64,000 nucleotides of DNA, taken from positions 1 to 64,000 of the forward strand of contig JAEUVJ010000031.1 of the NCBI GenBank assembly GCA_016787085.1. Direction: 5' to 3'. The translations under genes were made by a program, and so were the position numbers. Below are positions 8,515-17,976 of this stretch, one piece after another (the stretch's first letter is position 1; every line of letters starts with the position of its first letter). The stretch comes from Chitinophagaceae bacterium (lineage in GTDB: Bacteria > Bacteroidota > Bacteroidia > Chitinophagales > Chitinophagaceae). The notes below the pieces were generated by a model. That model did no database searches and was not told where the DNA came from. It saw only the letters and a list, made by a program, of their open reading frames with translations.

Positions 8515-9249
8515 TCAGAGGCTCATCATCTCTTTGAACTTCACCGTTTGCCTCCTGCTTACTTCGATCTTTTCACCTCCTTTCAGTTCCAGCAACAACC
8601 CGCCGTTGAAATAAGGCTCTATCTTTTCTATCATCCGCAGGTTCACAATGTGTTTCCGGTTGGCTCTGAAAAAGAATTTCTCATCTAATCTTTCTTCCAG
8701 TGCATTCAGCGATTTCAAAATAAGAGGTTTGTTCGGCCCAAAGAATACCTTGGCGTAATTACCCACACTTTCAAACAAACGGATATCGCTGAGCTTGACA
8801 AACCAGCAGCGTTCGCCGTCTTTCACAAAGACCTGGTCGTTCTCATGCAATATGCTGTTGTTGGTATGCGTTACCTCCGTTCTTGGCTCGCCGCGGCCGC
8901 CTTCGCCTGCATGCAGTTTCTGAATAGCATCGGCCAGCCGTTTGGGTTCAACAGGCTTTAGCAGGTAATCCAGCGCATTTACTTCAAATGCCTTCAGGGC
9001 AAACTCATCATACGCCGTGGTAAAGATCACCTGTGGTGAACGTTCCAGTTCCGACAACATATCGAAACCTGTTTTTCCCGGCATCTGGATGTCTAAGAAA
9101 ATAAGATCGGGGTGCTGGCTTTCAATTTTGGCGATACCCTCTTCGGCATTGGCTGCTTCGTCCACCACTTCTACTTCCGGAAACTCCTGCAACAATTTTT
9201 TTAATTCCGCCCTCGCCAGTCTTTCGTCATCAATAATAATTGCTCTCAT
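8515..9249 (-). CDS. LytTR-family DNA-binding response regulator
   Basis: A 244-aa regulator. The receiver domain spans residues 1-120 with the acidic pair at D7/D8, the phospho-acceptor D53 in DLIFLDIQMPG and the conserved Lys in LLKPVEP. A LytTR DNA-binding domain fills about 145-244 (FFRANRKHIVNL, then a C-terminal RRQTVKFKEMM). A longer frame starts at 9279, but it would overlap the kinase gene; the ATG at 9249 begins MRAIIIDDE, typical of receivers, and sits 10 bases after the kinase stop. It is the partner of the LytS-type kinase encoded immediately upstream. Confidence 0.92.
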   Translation of the reverse strand: MRAIIIDDERLARAELKKLLQEFPEVEVVDEAANAEEGIAKIESQHPDLIFLDIQMPGKTGFDMLSELERSPQVIFTTAYDEFALKAFEVNALDYLLKPVEPKRLADAIQKLHAGEGGRGEPRTEVTHTNNSILHENDQVFVKDGERCWFVKLSDIRLFESVGNYAKVFFGPNKPLILKSLNALEERLDEKFFFRANRKHIVNLRMIEKIEPYFNGGLLLELKGGEKIEVSRRQTVKFKEMMSL

Positions 9250-9259
9250 GTGATTGTTT

Positions 9260-10318
9260 TTAACGTATTGCTGTTTCAAAGGGTATTACGACTCTGGCTT
9301 CTACCAGCGTAGGAGTAGCCTGTTTGATCTCAAATTTAGCTTTATTTCCATACAAGAGGTTCAGCCGGTCGGTAGTACTGGAAAGCCCGAAACCTTCTGC
9401 ATTCCTTGCCCCGTTCAGGTAACCGGTATTTTGCACGGCCAGTTCATGATAATTGCCTTTGAACTCGGAGATCACTCTTACCACACCCCCATTGATCTGT
9501 TTGCTGATACCGTGTTTGATCGCATTCTCTACCAATGTCTGCAGCATCATCGGCGGTACCGGCTGGTCAAGTGTATCCTCATCTATATCATACTCTATTT
9601 TCAGCCTGTCCTCAAACCGCATATTTTCCAAAGCGAGATAATCCTTGACAATAAATAGTTCTTTTTCCAGCGTAACTGTTTCGGATTTATCGGCCTGCAT
9701 ACTGCTTCGCAGGATATTGCTCAGTTCCGTGATCGCTTTTCTTGCCCGTTCCGGGTCCTCGTCCACCAGCGCCCGGATACTGTTGAGCGAGTTGAAAATG
9801 AAATGGGGGTTGATATGGGCCTTGATCGTTTTTAATTCCAGTTCTTTGATCAATGATTCCAGTTGGAGAGTGTCCATCTGCTGCTTGCGGCTCTTTTCAA
9901 TAAAATGGTAGAAATAATAGATCAATGTCCAGGGTAAAATGAATAACCCGTTGTCCACTGTAGAACCGACAAACTTGGTCCAGAAGGAAACCTTTTTGCT
10001 TGATTCAATACTCAGGTTAAAAAAATCAATAGCCCCCAGAACCAGGAGACTATACACCATTGACATCAGAACCATGCTGATCATCAGCCTGGGGATCACT
10101 TTCTCAATCGGCATCAGCAGCCAGCCACGCCATTTGATGAATAAACGGAGGATATGGGTACTGAGAATACCGGCCACCATGACTATCACAATACGGCTGA
10201 GCAGAACGCTGGTAGATATCTGAACATCGTAGGCATGGGCAAAAAAGAGCATCACACCGCCAACAATCCCCCATCCGCAGAACTGGAAGAGCCAATATCG
10301 TGAGTTCGTGGTCCGCAT
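9260..10318 (-). CDS. LytS/YehU-type sensor histidine kinase
   Basis: A 352-aa inner-membrane kinase with four predicted N-terminal helices (residues about 8-140), a short coiled coil and the His_kinase domain with INPHFIFNSLNSI near residue 172, whose His is the phosphorylation site. The HATPase part has NAIKHG near 266 and EGFGLSSTTDRL near 320. It lacks a separate extracellular sensor domain, so sensing is probably by the membrane part. A TTG nine bases upstream is a weaker start than the ATG at 10318. A TAGATTTG box ends six bases before that ATG. It forms an operon with the LytTR regulator. Confidence 0.9.
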   Translation of the reverse strand: MRTTNSRYWLFQFCGWGIVGGVMLFFAHAYDVQISTSVLLSRIVIVMVAGILSTHILRLFIKWRGWLLMPIEKVIPRLMISMVLMSMVYSLLVLGAIDFFNLSIESSKKVSFWTKFVGSTVDNGLFILPWTLIYYFYHFIEKSRKQQMDTLQLESLIKELELKTIKAHINPHFIFNSLNSIRALVDEDPERARKAITELSNILRSSMQADKSETVTLEKELFIVKDYLALENMRFEDRLKIEYDIDEDTLDQPVPPMMLQTLVENAIKHGISKQINGGVVRVISEFKGNYHELAVQNTGYLNGARNAEGFGLSSTTDRLNLLYGNKAKFEIKQATPTLVEARVVIPFETAIR

Positions 10319-10324
10319 AATGGG

Positions 10325-10332
10325 CAAATCTA
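10325..10332 (-). promoter_or_regulatory. Candidate -7 box (TAGATTTG) of the lytS-type operon
   Basis: This is an exact match to the Bacteroidetes TAnnTTTG consensus on the minus strand, six bases from the kinase ATG, so the transcript would be almost leaderless. No clear TTG -33 element is seen. Confidence 0.4.
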
Positions 10333-10522
10333 AACCTATCCGGTTCAGGCTACTTGTGTAAATATACCAGTGGGCAATAACTTTTACAAATGGGAGTTTT
10401 TATAGCTATAATGTTAAAAAAGACCATCCCGGCCTGAACCTGGCGCCAAATAGCTTGTTAAAACAGGCTCAGGCAGTGCAGCTCAGGATAAAATATTACT
10501 TTTACAACGTCAAAAATCACAC

Positions 10523-12454
10523 ATGCAAATCACTCCGGGTCCGCTTCTGAAAACGATTGACTCTCCGGCCGATCTTAAAAAATTACCACGGGAAAAGCTT
10601 CACCAGGTCTGCGATGAATTGCGCCAGTATATCATTGACGTCGTCAGTGTACATGGCGGGCATTTTGGCGCCAGCCTTGGTGTGGTAGAATTGACCACAG
10701 CCCTCCATTATGTGTACAATACTCCTTACGACCAACTGGTATGGGATGTAGGCCACCAGGCTTATGGACATAAGATCCTGACCGGTCGCAGGGACAATTT
10801 TGTGACCAACCGGAAATATCAAGGCATCAGCGGGTTTCCGAAAAGAAGTGAAAGCGAATATGATAGTTTTGGGGTAGGTCACTCTTCAACCTCCATTTCC
10901 GCGGCTTTAGGCATGGCGATGGCGGCTAAATACAAAGGGGAGAACGACAGGAAAACAGTAGCGGTGATCGGCGATGGCGCTATGACAGCTGGTCTGGCTT
11001 TTGAAGGCATGAACCATGCAGGCGTAGCTGATACCGACATGCTTATTATTTTAAATGATAACTGCATGGGGATTGACCCAAATGTGGGCGCCTTGAAAGA
11101 ATACCTGACCGATATCACCACCTCGCCCACTTATAATAAGGTAAAAGACGATGTCTGGAAACTGCTTGGGAAATTGCCCGTGGGTAAGAATTTCAGCCGG
11201 GCCATGGCGCACAAACTGGCTGAAGGGATGAAAGGCATGGTGAGCAGCAGTGCTAATTTATTTGAAGCATTAAATCTCCGCTATTTTGGGCCCATTGACG
11301 GGCACAACGTAGCCAAACTGGTTGATACATTAAAAGATCTTCGGGAGATACCCGGCCCCAAACTCTTACACATTCTTACCGTAAAAGGCAAAGGTTACGC
11401 TTTAGCAGAAAAAGACCAGACCAAATGGCATGCGCCGGGTTTGTTCGATAAAGTGACCGGCGAGATCTTCAAAAAGAAATTTGATATCCCTCAGCCACCG
11501 AAATATCAGGATGTATTCGGGCATACCATTATCGAGCTGGCAGAGAAGAATGATAAGATATTTGGCATCACTCCTGCCATGCCTTCCGGATCATCCCTGA
11601 AATACATGATGGAGAAAATGCCGGACCGGGCTTTTGATGTAGGTATTGCCGAGCAACATGCTGTTACGGTAAGCGCTGGTATGGCCACTCAGGGTTTGAA
11701 GGTCTTTTGCAATATCTACTCTTCCTTTATGCAAAGGGCTTACGACCAGGTAGTGCATGATGTAGCTATTCAAAAGTTGCCGGTGATCTTTTGCCTTGAC
11801 CGTGCCGGCCTTGTCGGTGATGATGGCCCCACGCATCACGGCTGTTATGATATCCCTTATTTCCGTTGCATACCCAATATGATCATCAGTGCGCCGATGA
11901 ATGAAAGTGAACTGCGCAACCTGATGTACACAGCCCAGTTGGAATCTACTGATCTTCCTTTTGTCATCCGTTATCCAAGAGGAGAGGGTGTAATGCCGGA
12001 ATGGAAAACAGAGATGAAAGAAATAGAGATCGGGAAAGGACGCAAGCTGAAAGAAGGGAAAGACATTGCCATTCTATCCTTAGGTCATCCCGGCAATTTC
12101 GCAGCCGCCGCTATCCGGGAATTAAGAAATGACGGGCTGAACCCTGCCCACTACGACATGCGTTTTGCCAAACCATTGGATGAAGAACTGCTCCATGAAG
12201 CACTTGGCAAGTATGAAAAGATCATCACCGTGGAAGATGGAACAGTGGAAGGCGGTTTTGGCAGCGCAGTTTTGGAGTTCATGGCACAGCATGGTTATAA
12301 GAATGATGTCAGGATACTTGGCATACCGGACAGGATCGTAGAGCATGGCACCCCGAAAGAACTGCACCAGGAATGTGGGTATGATGCCGTTGCTATTGCT
12401 GATGCTGTGAGGAAGATGATGAAGGAGAAAGTCAGTATCCATGTACTGTCATAA
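10523..12454 (+). CDS. dxs: 1-deoxy-D-xylulose-5-phosphate synthase
   Basis: A 643-aa thiamine-diphosphate enzyme that condenses pyruvate with glyceraldehyde-3-phosphate, the first step of the MEP route to isoprenoids. Signature segments: GHSSTSISAALGMA near residue 120, the ThDP/Mg motif GDGAMTAGLAFEGMNHAG near 150, LNDNCMGIDPNVG near 178, the second-domain HAVTVSAGMA near 380 and DGPTHHG near 435. The third transketolase-C domain is complete. Length is normal. It is a single-gene unit with a strong terminator downstream, divergent from the two-component operon. Confidence 0.97.
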   Translation: MQITPGPLLKTIDSPADLKKLPREKLHQVCDELRQYIIDVVSVHGGHFGASLGVVELTTALHYVYNTPYDQLVWDVGHQAYGHKILTGRRDNFVTNRKYQGISGFPKRSESEYDSFGVGHSSTSISAALGMAMAAKYKGENDRKTVAVIGDGAMTAGLAFEGMNHAGVADTDMLIILNDNCMGIDPNVGALKEYLTDITTSPTYNKVKDDVWKLLGKLPVGKNFSRAMAHKLAEGMKGMVSSSANLFEALNLRYFGPIDGHNVAKLVDTLKDLREIPGPKLLHILTVKGKGYALAEKDQTKWHAPGLFDKVTGEIFKKKFDIPQPPKYQDVFGHTIIELAEKNDKIFGITPAMPSGSSLKYMMEKMPDRAFDVGIAEQHAVTVSAGMATQGLKVFCNIYSSFMQRAYDQVVHDVAIQKLPVIFCLDRAGLVGDDGPTHHGCYDIPYFRCIPNMIISAPMNESELRNLMYTAQLESTDLPFVIRYPRGEGVMPEWKTEMKEIEIGKGRKLKEGKDIAILSLGHPGNFAAAAIRELRNDGLNPAHYDMRFAKPLDEELLHEALGKYEKIITVEDGTVEGGFGSAVLEFMAQHGYKNDVRILGIPDRIVEHGTPKELHQECGYDAVAIADAVRKMMKEKVSIHVLS

Positions 12455-12480
12455 TTTTTTTACTATTACAACTTTTTATG

Positions 12481-12515
12481 AAAGGTTCCTGTCTATATAA
12501 AACAGGAACCTTTTT
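12481..12515 (+). terminator. Rho-independent terminator after dxs
   Basis: The arms AAAGGTTCCTGT (12481-12492) and ACAGGAACCTTT (12502-12513) pair perfectly around a 9-base loop and end in five T residues. The stem begins 27 bases after the dxs stop. Confidence 0.9.
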
Positions 12516-12544
12516 CACAGCATAAAAATTGTATAACCCAATAT

Positions 12545-14179
12545 ATGAAGAGGCTTTTATTCATACCCCTCCTCCTGCTGGCATGGTCTTTTGGCTCCTT
12601 TTCCCAATCGCAACAAGCGATAAAAGAAAGAAAAGACGGCTGGCACCTGCTGGATATGGAAAGTGATGGCTATATGGGCATCAGCCTGGGTAAAGCCTAT
12701 GACCTGCTGAAGGGAAGAAAAAGCAGCACGGTGATCGTTGCGGTCATAGACAGCGGAATAGATACGGCACAGGAAGACCTGAGAGATATTCTCTGGAGAA
12801 ACGAAAAGGAAGTAAACGGCAATGGTATTGATGATGATGGCAATGGCTACACAGATGACATATACGGATGGAATTTCTGCGGATCGGCCAACGGGGAGAA
12901 CCTGGCCCGTAACAGTTATGAGATCACCCGGGTCTATCACGGATGGAAAAGTGAGTTCGAAGGCAGGAAAGAAAAAGACATCCCGGCAGAAAAAAGATTC
13001 CTTTACCAGCAATGGGTAAAAGCAGCTGACATCATTACCAAAGAATACGACGACGCCAGCAAGCAGCGATCAGGTATCATCAATCTTTACACGGCTATGC
13101 AGATTGCATCCAAAAAGATCAGTGATCACCTGTCGGTAAAAGAATTCAGGCTGGCTGATGTAAAGCCGCTCTTGAAAAATGAAAGGAAAGACCTGCAGGC
13201 AGCAGCGCAACTCTGGTCAGACCTGTACACGAGGAATAATGATGAAACCTCCACCAATAGCTCCTACATACAGGAGATCAGTGATTATATCACCCGGCTG
13301 GATGCGAAGATTGACCGGAAGCTGAAAGCACCCGAAGATTGGCGGGGCGAGATGACAAAGGACAATTACACCGACATCAACGACCGTTTCTATGGCAATA
13401 ACAACCTGAAAGCCGGCAGTGGCAATCATGGTACTTCGGTGGCAGGCACCATTGCAGCCATCCGTAATAATGGTATAGGTATAGATGGCATAGCAGACAA
13501 TGTACGTATCATGGCGGTACGTGCCATGCCCGGCGGCGATGAACACGACAAAGATGTAGCCCTGGCTATCCGCTATGCAGTGGACAATGGGGCGCTGATC
13601 ATCAACATCAGTCTTGGCAAACCTGTTTCTCCTTACAAACAATTCGTGGATGATGCGGTCCGCTATGCAGCATCAAAGGGTGTACTGATAGTGCATGGTT
13701 CCGGTAATGATGGAAAAGACATTACAAAAGATATGTTCTATCCCAGTCCTGTTTTTATCAATGAAGAAAAAGCCGGCAATTTCCTTAATGTAGGCGCCAG
13801 CGGTGATGCAAGCACAGGAAATTATGCCGCCCCTTTTTCCAATTACAGCCGCCATTACGTTGACATCTTTGCTCCGGGTGTAAACATTCATACTACTGCT
13901 TCCAATAATAATTACAATAATGCCGATGGCACCAGCCTTGCCAGCCCGGTGGTAGCCGGTGTAGCTGCATTACTTAAATCTTATTTTCCTGGCCTGACCC
14001 CTCCACAGATCATTACCATCCTTACTACTTCCGGACAACCCTTTACCCGTGAAATAAAACCACCCGGTGAGTCGGAAAAGAAAATAAAGTTTGCTGAACT
14101 TTCTTCCAGCGGTCGTATCGTCAATGCGTATGAAGCGGTGAAACTTGCATTAATCATGGAAAAAGAAGGTAAGCAATAA
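12545..14179 (+). CDS. Secreted S8 (subtilisin-like) serine peptidase
   Basis: A 544-aa exported subtilase with signal peptide MKRLLFIPLLLLAWSFGSFS. The catalytic triad is visible: D69 in VAVIDSGID, His near 296 in GNHGTSVAG, and Ser near 465 in GTSLASPVVAG; the oxyanion region is GSGNDGKD near 388. About 200 mostly helical, charged residues are inserted between the Asp and His motifs, beginning with an acidic, Asp/Gly/Asn-rich loop that could bind calcium. Such insertions occur in Bacteroidota subtilases. It has no T9SS sorting domain, so it is probably periplasmic. It precedes the first sensor-kinase gene by 47 bases without an obvious terminator. Confidence 0.92.
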   Translation: MKRLLFIPLLLLAWSFGSFSQSQQAIKERKDGWHLLDMESDGYMGISLGKAYDLLKGRKSSTVIVAVIDSGIDTAQEDLRDILWRNEKEVNGNGIDDDGNGYTDDIYGWNFCGSANGENLARNSYEITRVYHGWKSEFEGRKEKDIPAEKRFLYQQWVKAADIITKEYDDASKQRSGIINLYTAMQIASKKISDHLSVKEFRLADVKPLLKNERKDLQAAAQLWSDLYTRNNDETSTNSSYIQEISDYITRLDAKIDRKLKAPEDWRGEMTKDNYTDINDRFYGNNNLKAGSGNHGTSVAGTIAAIRNNGIGIDGIADNVRIMAVRAMPGGDEHDKDVALAIRYAVDNGALIINISLGKPVSPYKQFVDDAVRYAASKGVLIVHGSGNDGKDITKDMFYPSPVFINEEKAGNFLNVGASGDASTGNYAAPFSNYSRHYVDIFAPGVNIHTTASNNNYNNADGTSLASPVVAGVAALLKSYFPGLTPPQIITILTTSGQPFTREIKPPGESEKKIKFAELSSSGRIVNAYEAVKLALIMEKEGKQ

Positions 14180-14226
14180 CCCAATACCTTTTCTTCATTT
14201 CCCGATTTTTAGAATTAAATTTAAGT

Positions 14227-17208
14227 ATGCGAAAGAAAATACTCTTTCTTGCATGCCTTTTTATTGTTGCTGACTGCATGGCCCAGCCCGCAGAGTCCGA
14301 CGGACAATATCCTTTTGTCCATTACACTCCCAAAGACGGATTAGTCAATAGCCGTGTGAAAAAAGCATACCAGGACAGCAAAGGCCGTATGTACTTTCTT
14401 ACCTATGGCGGTTTGAGTGTGTATGACGGCGCCCGGTTCAGAAATTACACTACGCAGAATGGATTACCGATGAACATAGTTAATGATATCATGGAGATCG
14501 GCAATGATTCGTTTCTGGTGGCTACAAACAGCAGCAATATTAACCTGCTTGTAAACGGACGTATAGAGGTTTTTAAACCGGAAAAAAAAATCTCCCCTCT
14601 GGTCAACCATTTTTACCGGCATGATGATGGCAGGATCTATCTTTCATCCGATTTTGGCTTGTATGTTCTTGAAAAAAATAAAATTCATGAGTTAAATATT
14701 GCGGGGATTAGCACTCCGAATGGGCAGCCTAACCTTGGTAGTATCGCAGGGGTTGAAAATTACCTGGTGATATCAATCAACGAGATGAGTTCTAATAAAG
14801 GGCTTTACTTATATGATATAAAAAATAACCGTATTTGTGACTCGTTGACAAATATCTGGGCTTACCTGATGGGTAAAGATGAAAAAAACAGGATTTGGCT
14901 TAGCACTTCTCACCAGTTACTGATCACAGATACAGCAGCACTTAAAAAAGGGAAACTTTCGTTGCTCGCCCCGGACAAAGGGTATCAGCAAGCAGGAAAT
15001 TATTCAACTACTAATATTGCTTTTGGAAAAAATCTTGTATGGCTTGTTTACAGGGACAAAGAATTCAGAAATTCTGAGCTGCGTCGTATTGATGAAGAGG
15101 GCAACCTGCTTCGTGTTAATTTGCCCGTGCAGACAACCGCTGCTTACATAAAAAATATTTTTATTGATCGGGAAAATAATATCTGGTTGGGTAATGATGG
15201 CGAAGGTGTGTTTAAGATCGTCAGATCACATTTGCAGATAATTGAAAACCCTTTCAAAGAATCAGGGAAAAGCCAGGCCGGATATGTTTATTACAGCAAA
15301 GGTGTTACCTGGTACACCACAATATCAAAAAAACTTTTCAGAAAATCATCATCCGGCCAGAAAGCTTTTAATAGCAGACTGCCCTGGCCGCCCTATGTTT
15401 TTCATGAAGAAAAGGGGGAAATATTTGCTAATGATCCACACCATATTTACCAGGCCTCTTTGCCGGATAATCCGGGTATTATAAATTTTAAAAAGATTAT
15501 TTCGTTGCACGAGCCCGATATTTTCGGCGACGAACTTACAATTGATCCCTACGGGGCAATCATTGCAAACCAGCAAAGCGGTGTAGGTGTCTGGGTGAAT
15601 AATAAACTGGTCTATCATCATCCGATAGAAAAGTGGGAACATATTGAAAACATTTTTATAGATGATCACAAAAGGCTTTGGGTAGTGAAAAGAAGTTTGG
15701 GGATTGATGTATTCAGCTTGCATCCTGATAATTCTTCCAATTACCTGCAACTTGCTTTTCGTATTCCGGTCGAACAGCTGGGTTCAATAAGAAGTTTCGT
15801 AATTGACAAAAAGGGATTGATATGGGTGGGGACAAGGGACCGTGGGTTGACCGCTTACAGGCTAACAACAAACAAATTGCAAAAACTTCTTCATTTTGAT
15901 GTATCTAATGGGCTCTCGGACAATTTTGTTACCTCGCTTGCCTGTGACTCGTTGAACAATATTATCGCAGGAACACAATCAGGGCTTGACCTGCTTCTCT
16001 GTAATGCTGCAGGTTCTTACGGAGTTGAAAACTTAAGCAGGAACAGCAACCTTTTTGCCTATATCATCAAAACATGGGCTGATGCTGCTCATGCTTATGC
16101 TTTGACGGGTAGCGGAGTAGTTTTGCAGGTAACCCCGGCAGCAATGGAACAAACAAATCAATCCCCTCAATTGCTGCTGGAAGAACTGAAGGTAAACGCA
16201 AAAACAATTGCGCAGCAGCAAAGCAGTTTCGCTTATAAAGAAAATAACATCAGTTTTCTTGTCGCTGCTCCAAGCTTTATTGATGAAAAACAAATTCGCT
16301 ATACCTATCTGCTACGGGGCTCTGGTAATGATCGCTGGAGTGATACAACCACAGCCAATTCAATAATAAACCTTACTAATCTTTCCGGCGGCAAATATGT
16401 TCTGCAGGTAAAAGTTTTTTTTCATTCGGATGCGTATTCCCCGGCCGAATTGAGCTATCCGTTTGAAATACATCCGCCCTGGTGGCAAACCTGGTGGTTC
16501 AGAAGTATAGCCCTGATAGCAGTTAGCGGGTTACTGGTTTGGGGTTTCAGATCTTACTATCACAGAAAACTGGAAAGGCAAATGGCAATTCTGGAAAAAC
16601 AACAGGCGATAGAAAAAGAAAGGACCCGTATCGCCACCGATATGCACGATGAACTGGGTACTGGTTTATCAAGGATAAAATTTCTCAGCCAGACAATAAG
16701 CAATAAAGAAATTGATGCGGGTATCCGGGCAGAGCTCGGGAAAATCACAGGCTATTCAGATGAGATGGCTGAAAAAATGGGGGAAATCATCTGGGCCCTG
16801 AATGAAAAAAATGATACGCTTGCAGACCTGGTGGCATATACCCGTTCCTATGCGGCCGAATATCTTAGCAATCACAATATTTCCTGTATGGCCGATACGC
16901 CCCTTCATCTCCCCGGCAATTTTATTAATGGTGAAACCCGGCGGAATATTTTTCTCTCTGTAAAAGAATGTCTTCATAACATTATTAAACATGCCGGGGC
17001 CACCAAAGTGCACTTTATTGTCCGTCTTGCCGGTTCAGTTCAAATCACCATTCATGATAACGGGAAAGGGATTGACTGGCAACACCAGCGGGAATACAGC
17101 AATGGGATAAAAAACATACAAAAGCGGATGAAGGAGATAAACGGCTATGTGAAGTTTACTAATGAACAGGGAACAAAAGTGGAGTTTGTAATTCCCATGC
17201 CATTATAA
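14227..17208 (+). CDS. Propeller/Y_Y_Y-type sensor histidine kinase, copy 1
   Basis: A 993-aa kinase of the Bacteroidota two-component-propeller architecture. The signal peptide (residues 1-19) is followed by a long periplasmic region of ligand-binding propeller repeats (NGLPMNIVNDI, GRIYLSSDFGLYVL, NIWLGNDGEGV), a Y_Y_Y domain near 665-750 ending in PPWWQTWWF, a membrane helix about 757-776, then a HisKA_3 domain with TDMHDELGTGLSR (His about 806) and a HATPase_c domain with NIIKHAGA and DNGKGI. It should sense a periplasmic ligand and phosphorylate the NarL-type regulator encoded next. It is a paralogue of the kinase at 23833. A TAAATTTA box ends two bases before the ATG, as in the paralogue (TAACTTTA). 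Confidence 0.93.
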   Translation: MRKKILFLACLFIVADCMAQPAESDGQYPFVHYTPKDGLVNSRVKKAYQDSKGRMYFLTYGGLSVYDGARFRNYTTQNGLPMNIVNDIMEIGNDSFLVATNSSNINLLVNGRIEVFKPEKKISPLVNHFYRHDDGRIYLSSDFGLYVLEKNKIHELNIAGISTPNGQPNLGSIAGVENYLVISINEMSSNKGLYLYDIKNNRICDSLTNIWAYLMGKDEKNRIWLSTSHQLLITDTAALKKGKLSLLAPDKGYQQAGNYSTTNIAFGKNLVWLVYRDKEFRNSELRRIDEEGNLLRVNLPVQTTAAYIKNIFIDRENNIWLGNDGEGVFKIVRSHLQIIENPFKESGKSQAGYVYYSKGVTWYTTISKKLFRKSSSGQKAFNSRLPWPPYVFHEEKGEIFANDPHHIYQASLPDNPGIINFKKIISLHEPDIFGDELTIDPYGAIIANQQSGVGVWVNNKLVYHHPIEKWEHIENIFIDDHKRLWVVKRSLGIDVFSLHPDNSSNYLQLAFRIPVEQLGSIRSFVIDKKGLIWVGTRDRGLTAYRLTTNKLQKLLHFDVSNGLSDNFVTSLACDSLNNIIAGTQSGLDLLLCNAAGSYGVENLSRNSNLFAYIIKTWADAAHAYALTGSGVVLQVTPAAMEQTNQSPQLLLEELKVNAKTIAQQQSSFAYKENNISFLVAAPSFIDEKQIRYTYLLRGSGNDRWSDTTTANSIINLTNLSGGKYVLQVKVFFHSDAYSPAELSYPFEIHPPWWQTWWFRSIALIAVSGLLVWGFRSYYHRKLERQMAILEKQQAIEKERTRIATDMHDELGTGLSRIKFLSQTISNKEIDAGIRAELGKITGYSDEMAEKMGEIIWALNEKNDTLADLVAYTRSYAAEYLSNHNISCMADTPLHLPGNFINGETRRNIFLSVKECLHNIIKHAGATKVHFIVRLAGSVQITIHDNGKGIDWQHQREYSNGIKNIQKRMKEINGYVKFTNEQGTKVEFVIPMPL

Positions 17209-17250
17209 CGTTTGTCCTATTGATAGACGAAAGAAGAAGTGTTATTTTTA
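17206..17250 (+). promoter_or_regulatory. 45-bp conserved promoter element A (before RR copy 1)
   Basis: The box TAACGTTTGTCCTATTG is followed by 20 bases and then TATTTTTA. Its first three bases are the stop codon of the kinase gene. The regulator ATG is six bases past the element, so the regulator may be transcribed separately from the kinase with almost no leader. It is one of five elements of identical length and spacing. Confidence 0.6.
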
Positions 17251-17256
17251 ATTCTT

Positions 17257-17880
17257 ATGCCTGTAAAAGTTTCCATAGTAGAAGACCTGGATGAAGTAAG
17301 AGAAGGGCTGGCTGAGCTTATCTGTTCAGATAAAGAATTACTGCTTGATGAGTTGTATGACAATGCAGAAACAGCGGCTGAAAAAATTCCGCTGCGACAG
17401 CCTGATATTGTCATCATGGACATTAACCTGCCTGGTATAAGCGGAATTGACTGTATAAAAAAGATCAGGGTAATATGCCCGGGCACCCAATTCATGATGT
17501 TCACCGTATATGAAAATGATGAAAAAGTATTGCAGGCGCTGCAGGCCGGAGCTACAGGTTATTTATTGAAAAGAACAGAACCGCAGCGCATATTGGAAAG
17601 TATAAAAGAACTAAACCAGGGCGGTTCGCCGATGAGCAGCAATATTGCCCGTAAGCTGTTGAATATCTTTCTGAATGAAAAAAAAATAATCAGGAAAGAG
17701 GTCCTTTCTGAAAGGGAAAACCATGTACTGCAGTTACTGGCCGATGGGCTGCTATATAAAGAAATCGCTGAACGCCTGAATATAGTCCACGGCACTGTCC
17801 GGCAGCACATACATAATATTTATGAAAAACTACATGTCCAGAACCGGACAGAAGCGGTAAATAAATACTTTGAAAGATAA
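17257..17880 (+). CDS. NarL/FixJ-family response regulator, copy 1
   Basis: A 207-aa regulator. The receiver domain carries the acidic residues E9/D10, phospho-acceptor D55 in DIVIMDINLPG, and K109-region LLKRTEP. A LuxR-type helix-turn-helix follows near 145-205 (LSERENHVLQLLADG, YKEIAERLN, VRQHIHNIYEKL). A GTG at 17239 opens a longer frame, but the ATG at 17257 starts the receiver fold directly. It is the cognate partner of the propeller kinase upstream and is paralogous to the regulator at 26884; both have near-identical recognition helices (QHIHNIYEKLHVQNRTEA). Shared DNA targets are therefore likely. Confidence 0.93.
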   Translation: MPVKVSIVEDLDEVREGLAELICSDKELLLDELYDNAETAAEKIPLRQPDIVIMDINLPGISGIDCIKKIRVICPGTQFMMFTVYENDEKVLQALQAGATGYLLKRTEPQRILESIKELNQGGSPMSSNIARKLLNIFLNEKKIIRKEVLSERENHVLQLLADGLLYKEIAERLNIVHGTVRQHIHNIYEKLHVQNRTEAVNKYFER

Positions 17881-17911
17881 CCCGCTTTATAACATTCGTT
17901 ATACCCAATCC

Positions 17912-17956
17912 TGACTTTTTTTCTATTGCTCCCGCCCACAGCTCATTATAATTTCA
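17912..17956 (+). promoter_or_regulatory. 45-bp conserved promoter element E (before OmpA-led operon)
   Basis: The box TGACTTTTTTTCTATTG (two differences from the common TAACTTTTGTnCTATTG) is followed by 20 bases and TAATTTCA, 20 bases before the ATG at 17977. The -7-like box is the most degenerate of the five, but length and spacing are identical. Confidence 0.5.
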
Positions 17957-17976
17957 GGTGACAAAAACACCGCAAG

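Noticed and set aside
13217..13642. 141-codon minus-strand frame inside the S8 peptidase gene
   Set aside because: Fully antisense to conserved catalytic-domain sequence; composition is that of a shadow frame.
17890..17906. TAACATTCGTTATACCC as the promoter element before the OmpA-like gene
   Set aside because: It resembles the shared box, but the 20-base spacing to a TAnnTTTG-like box fails. The site starting at 17912 fits length and spacing.
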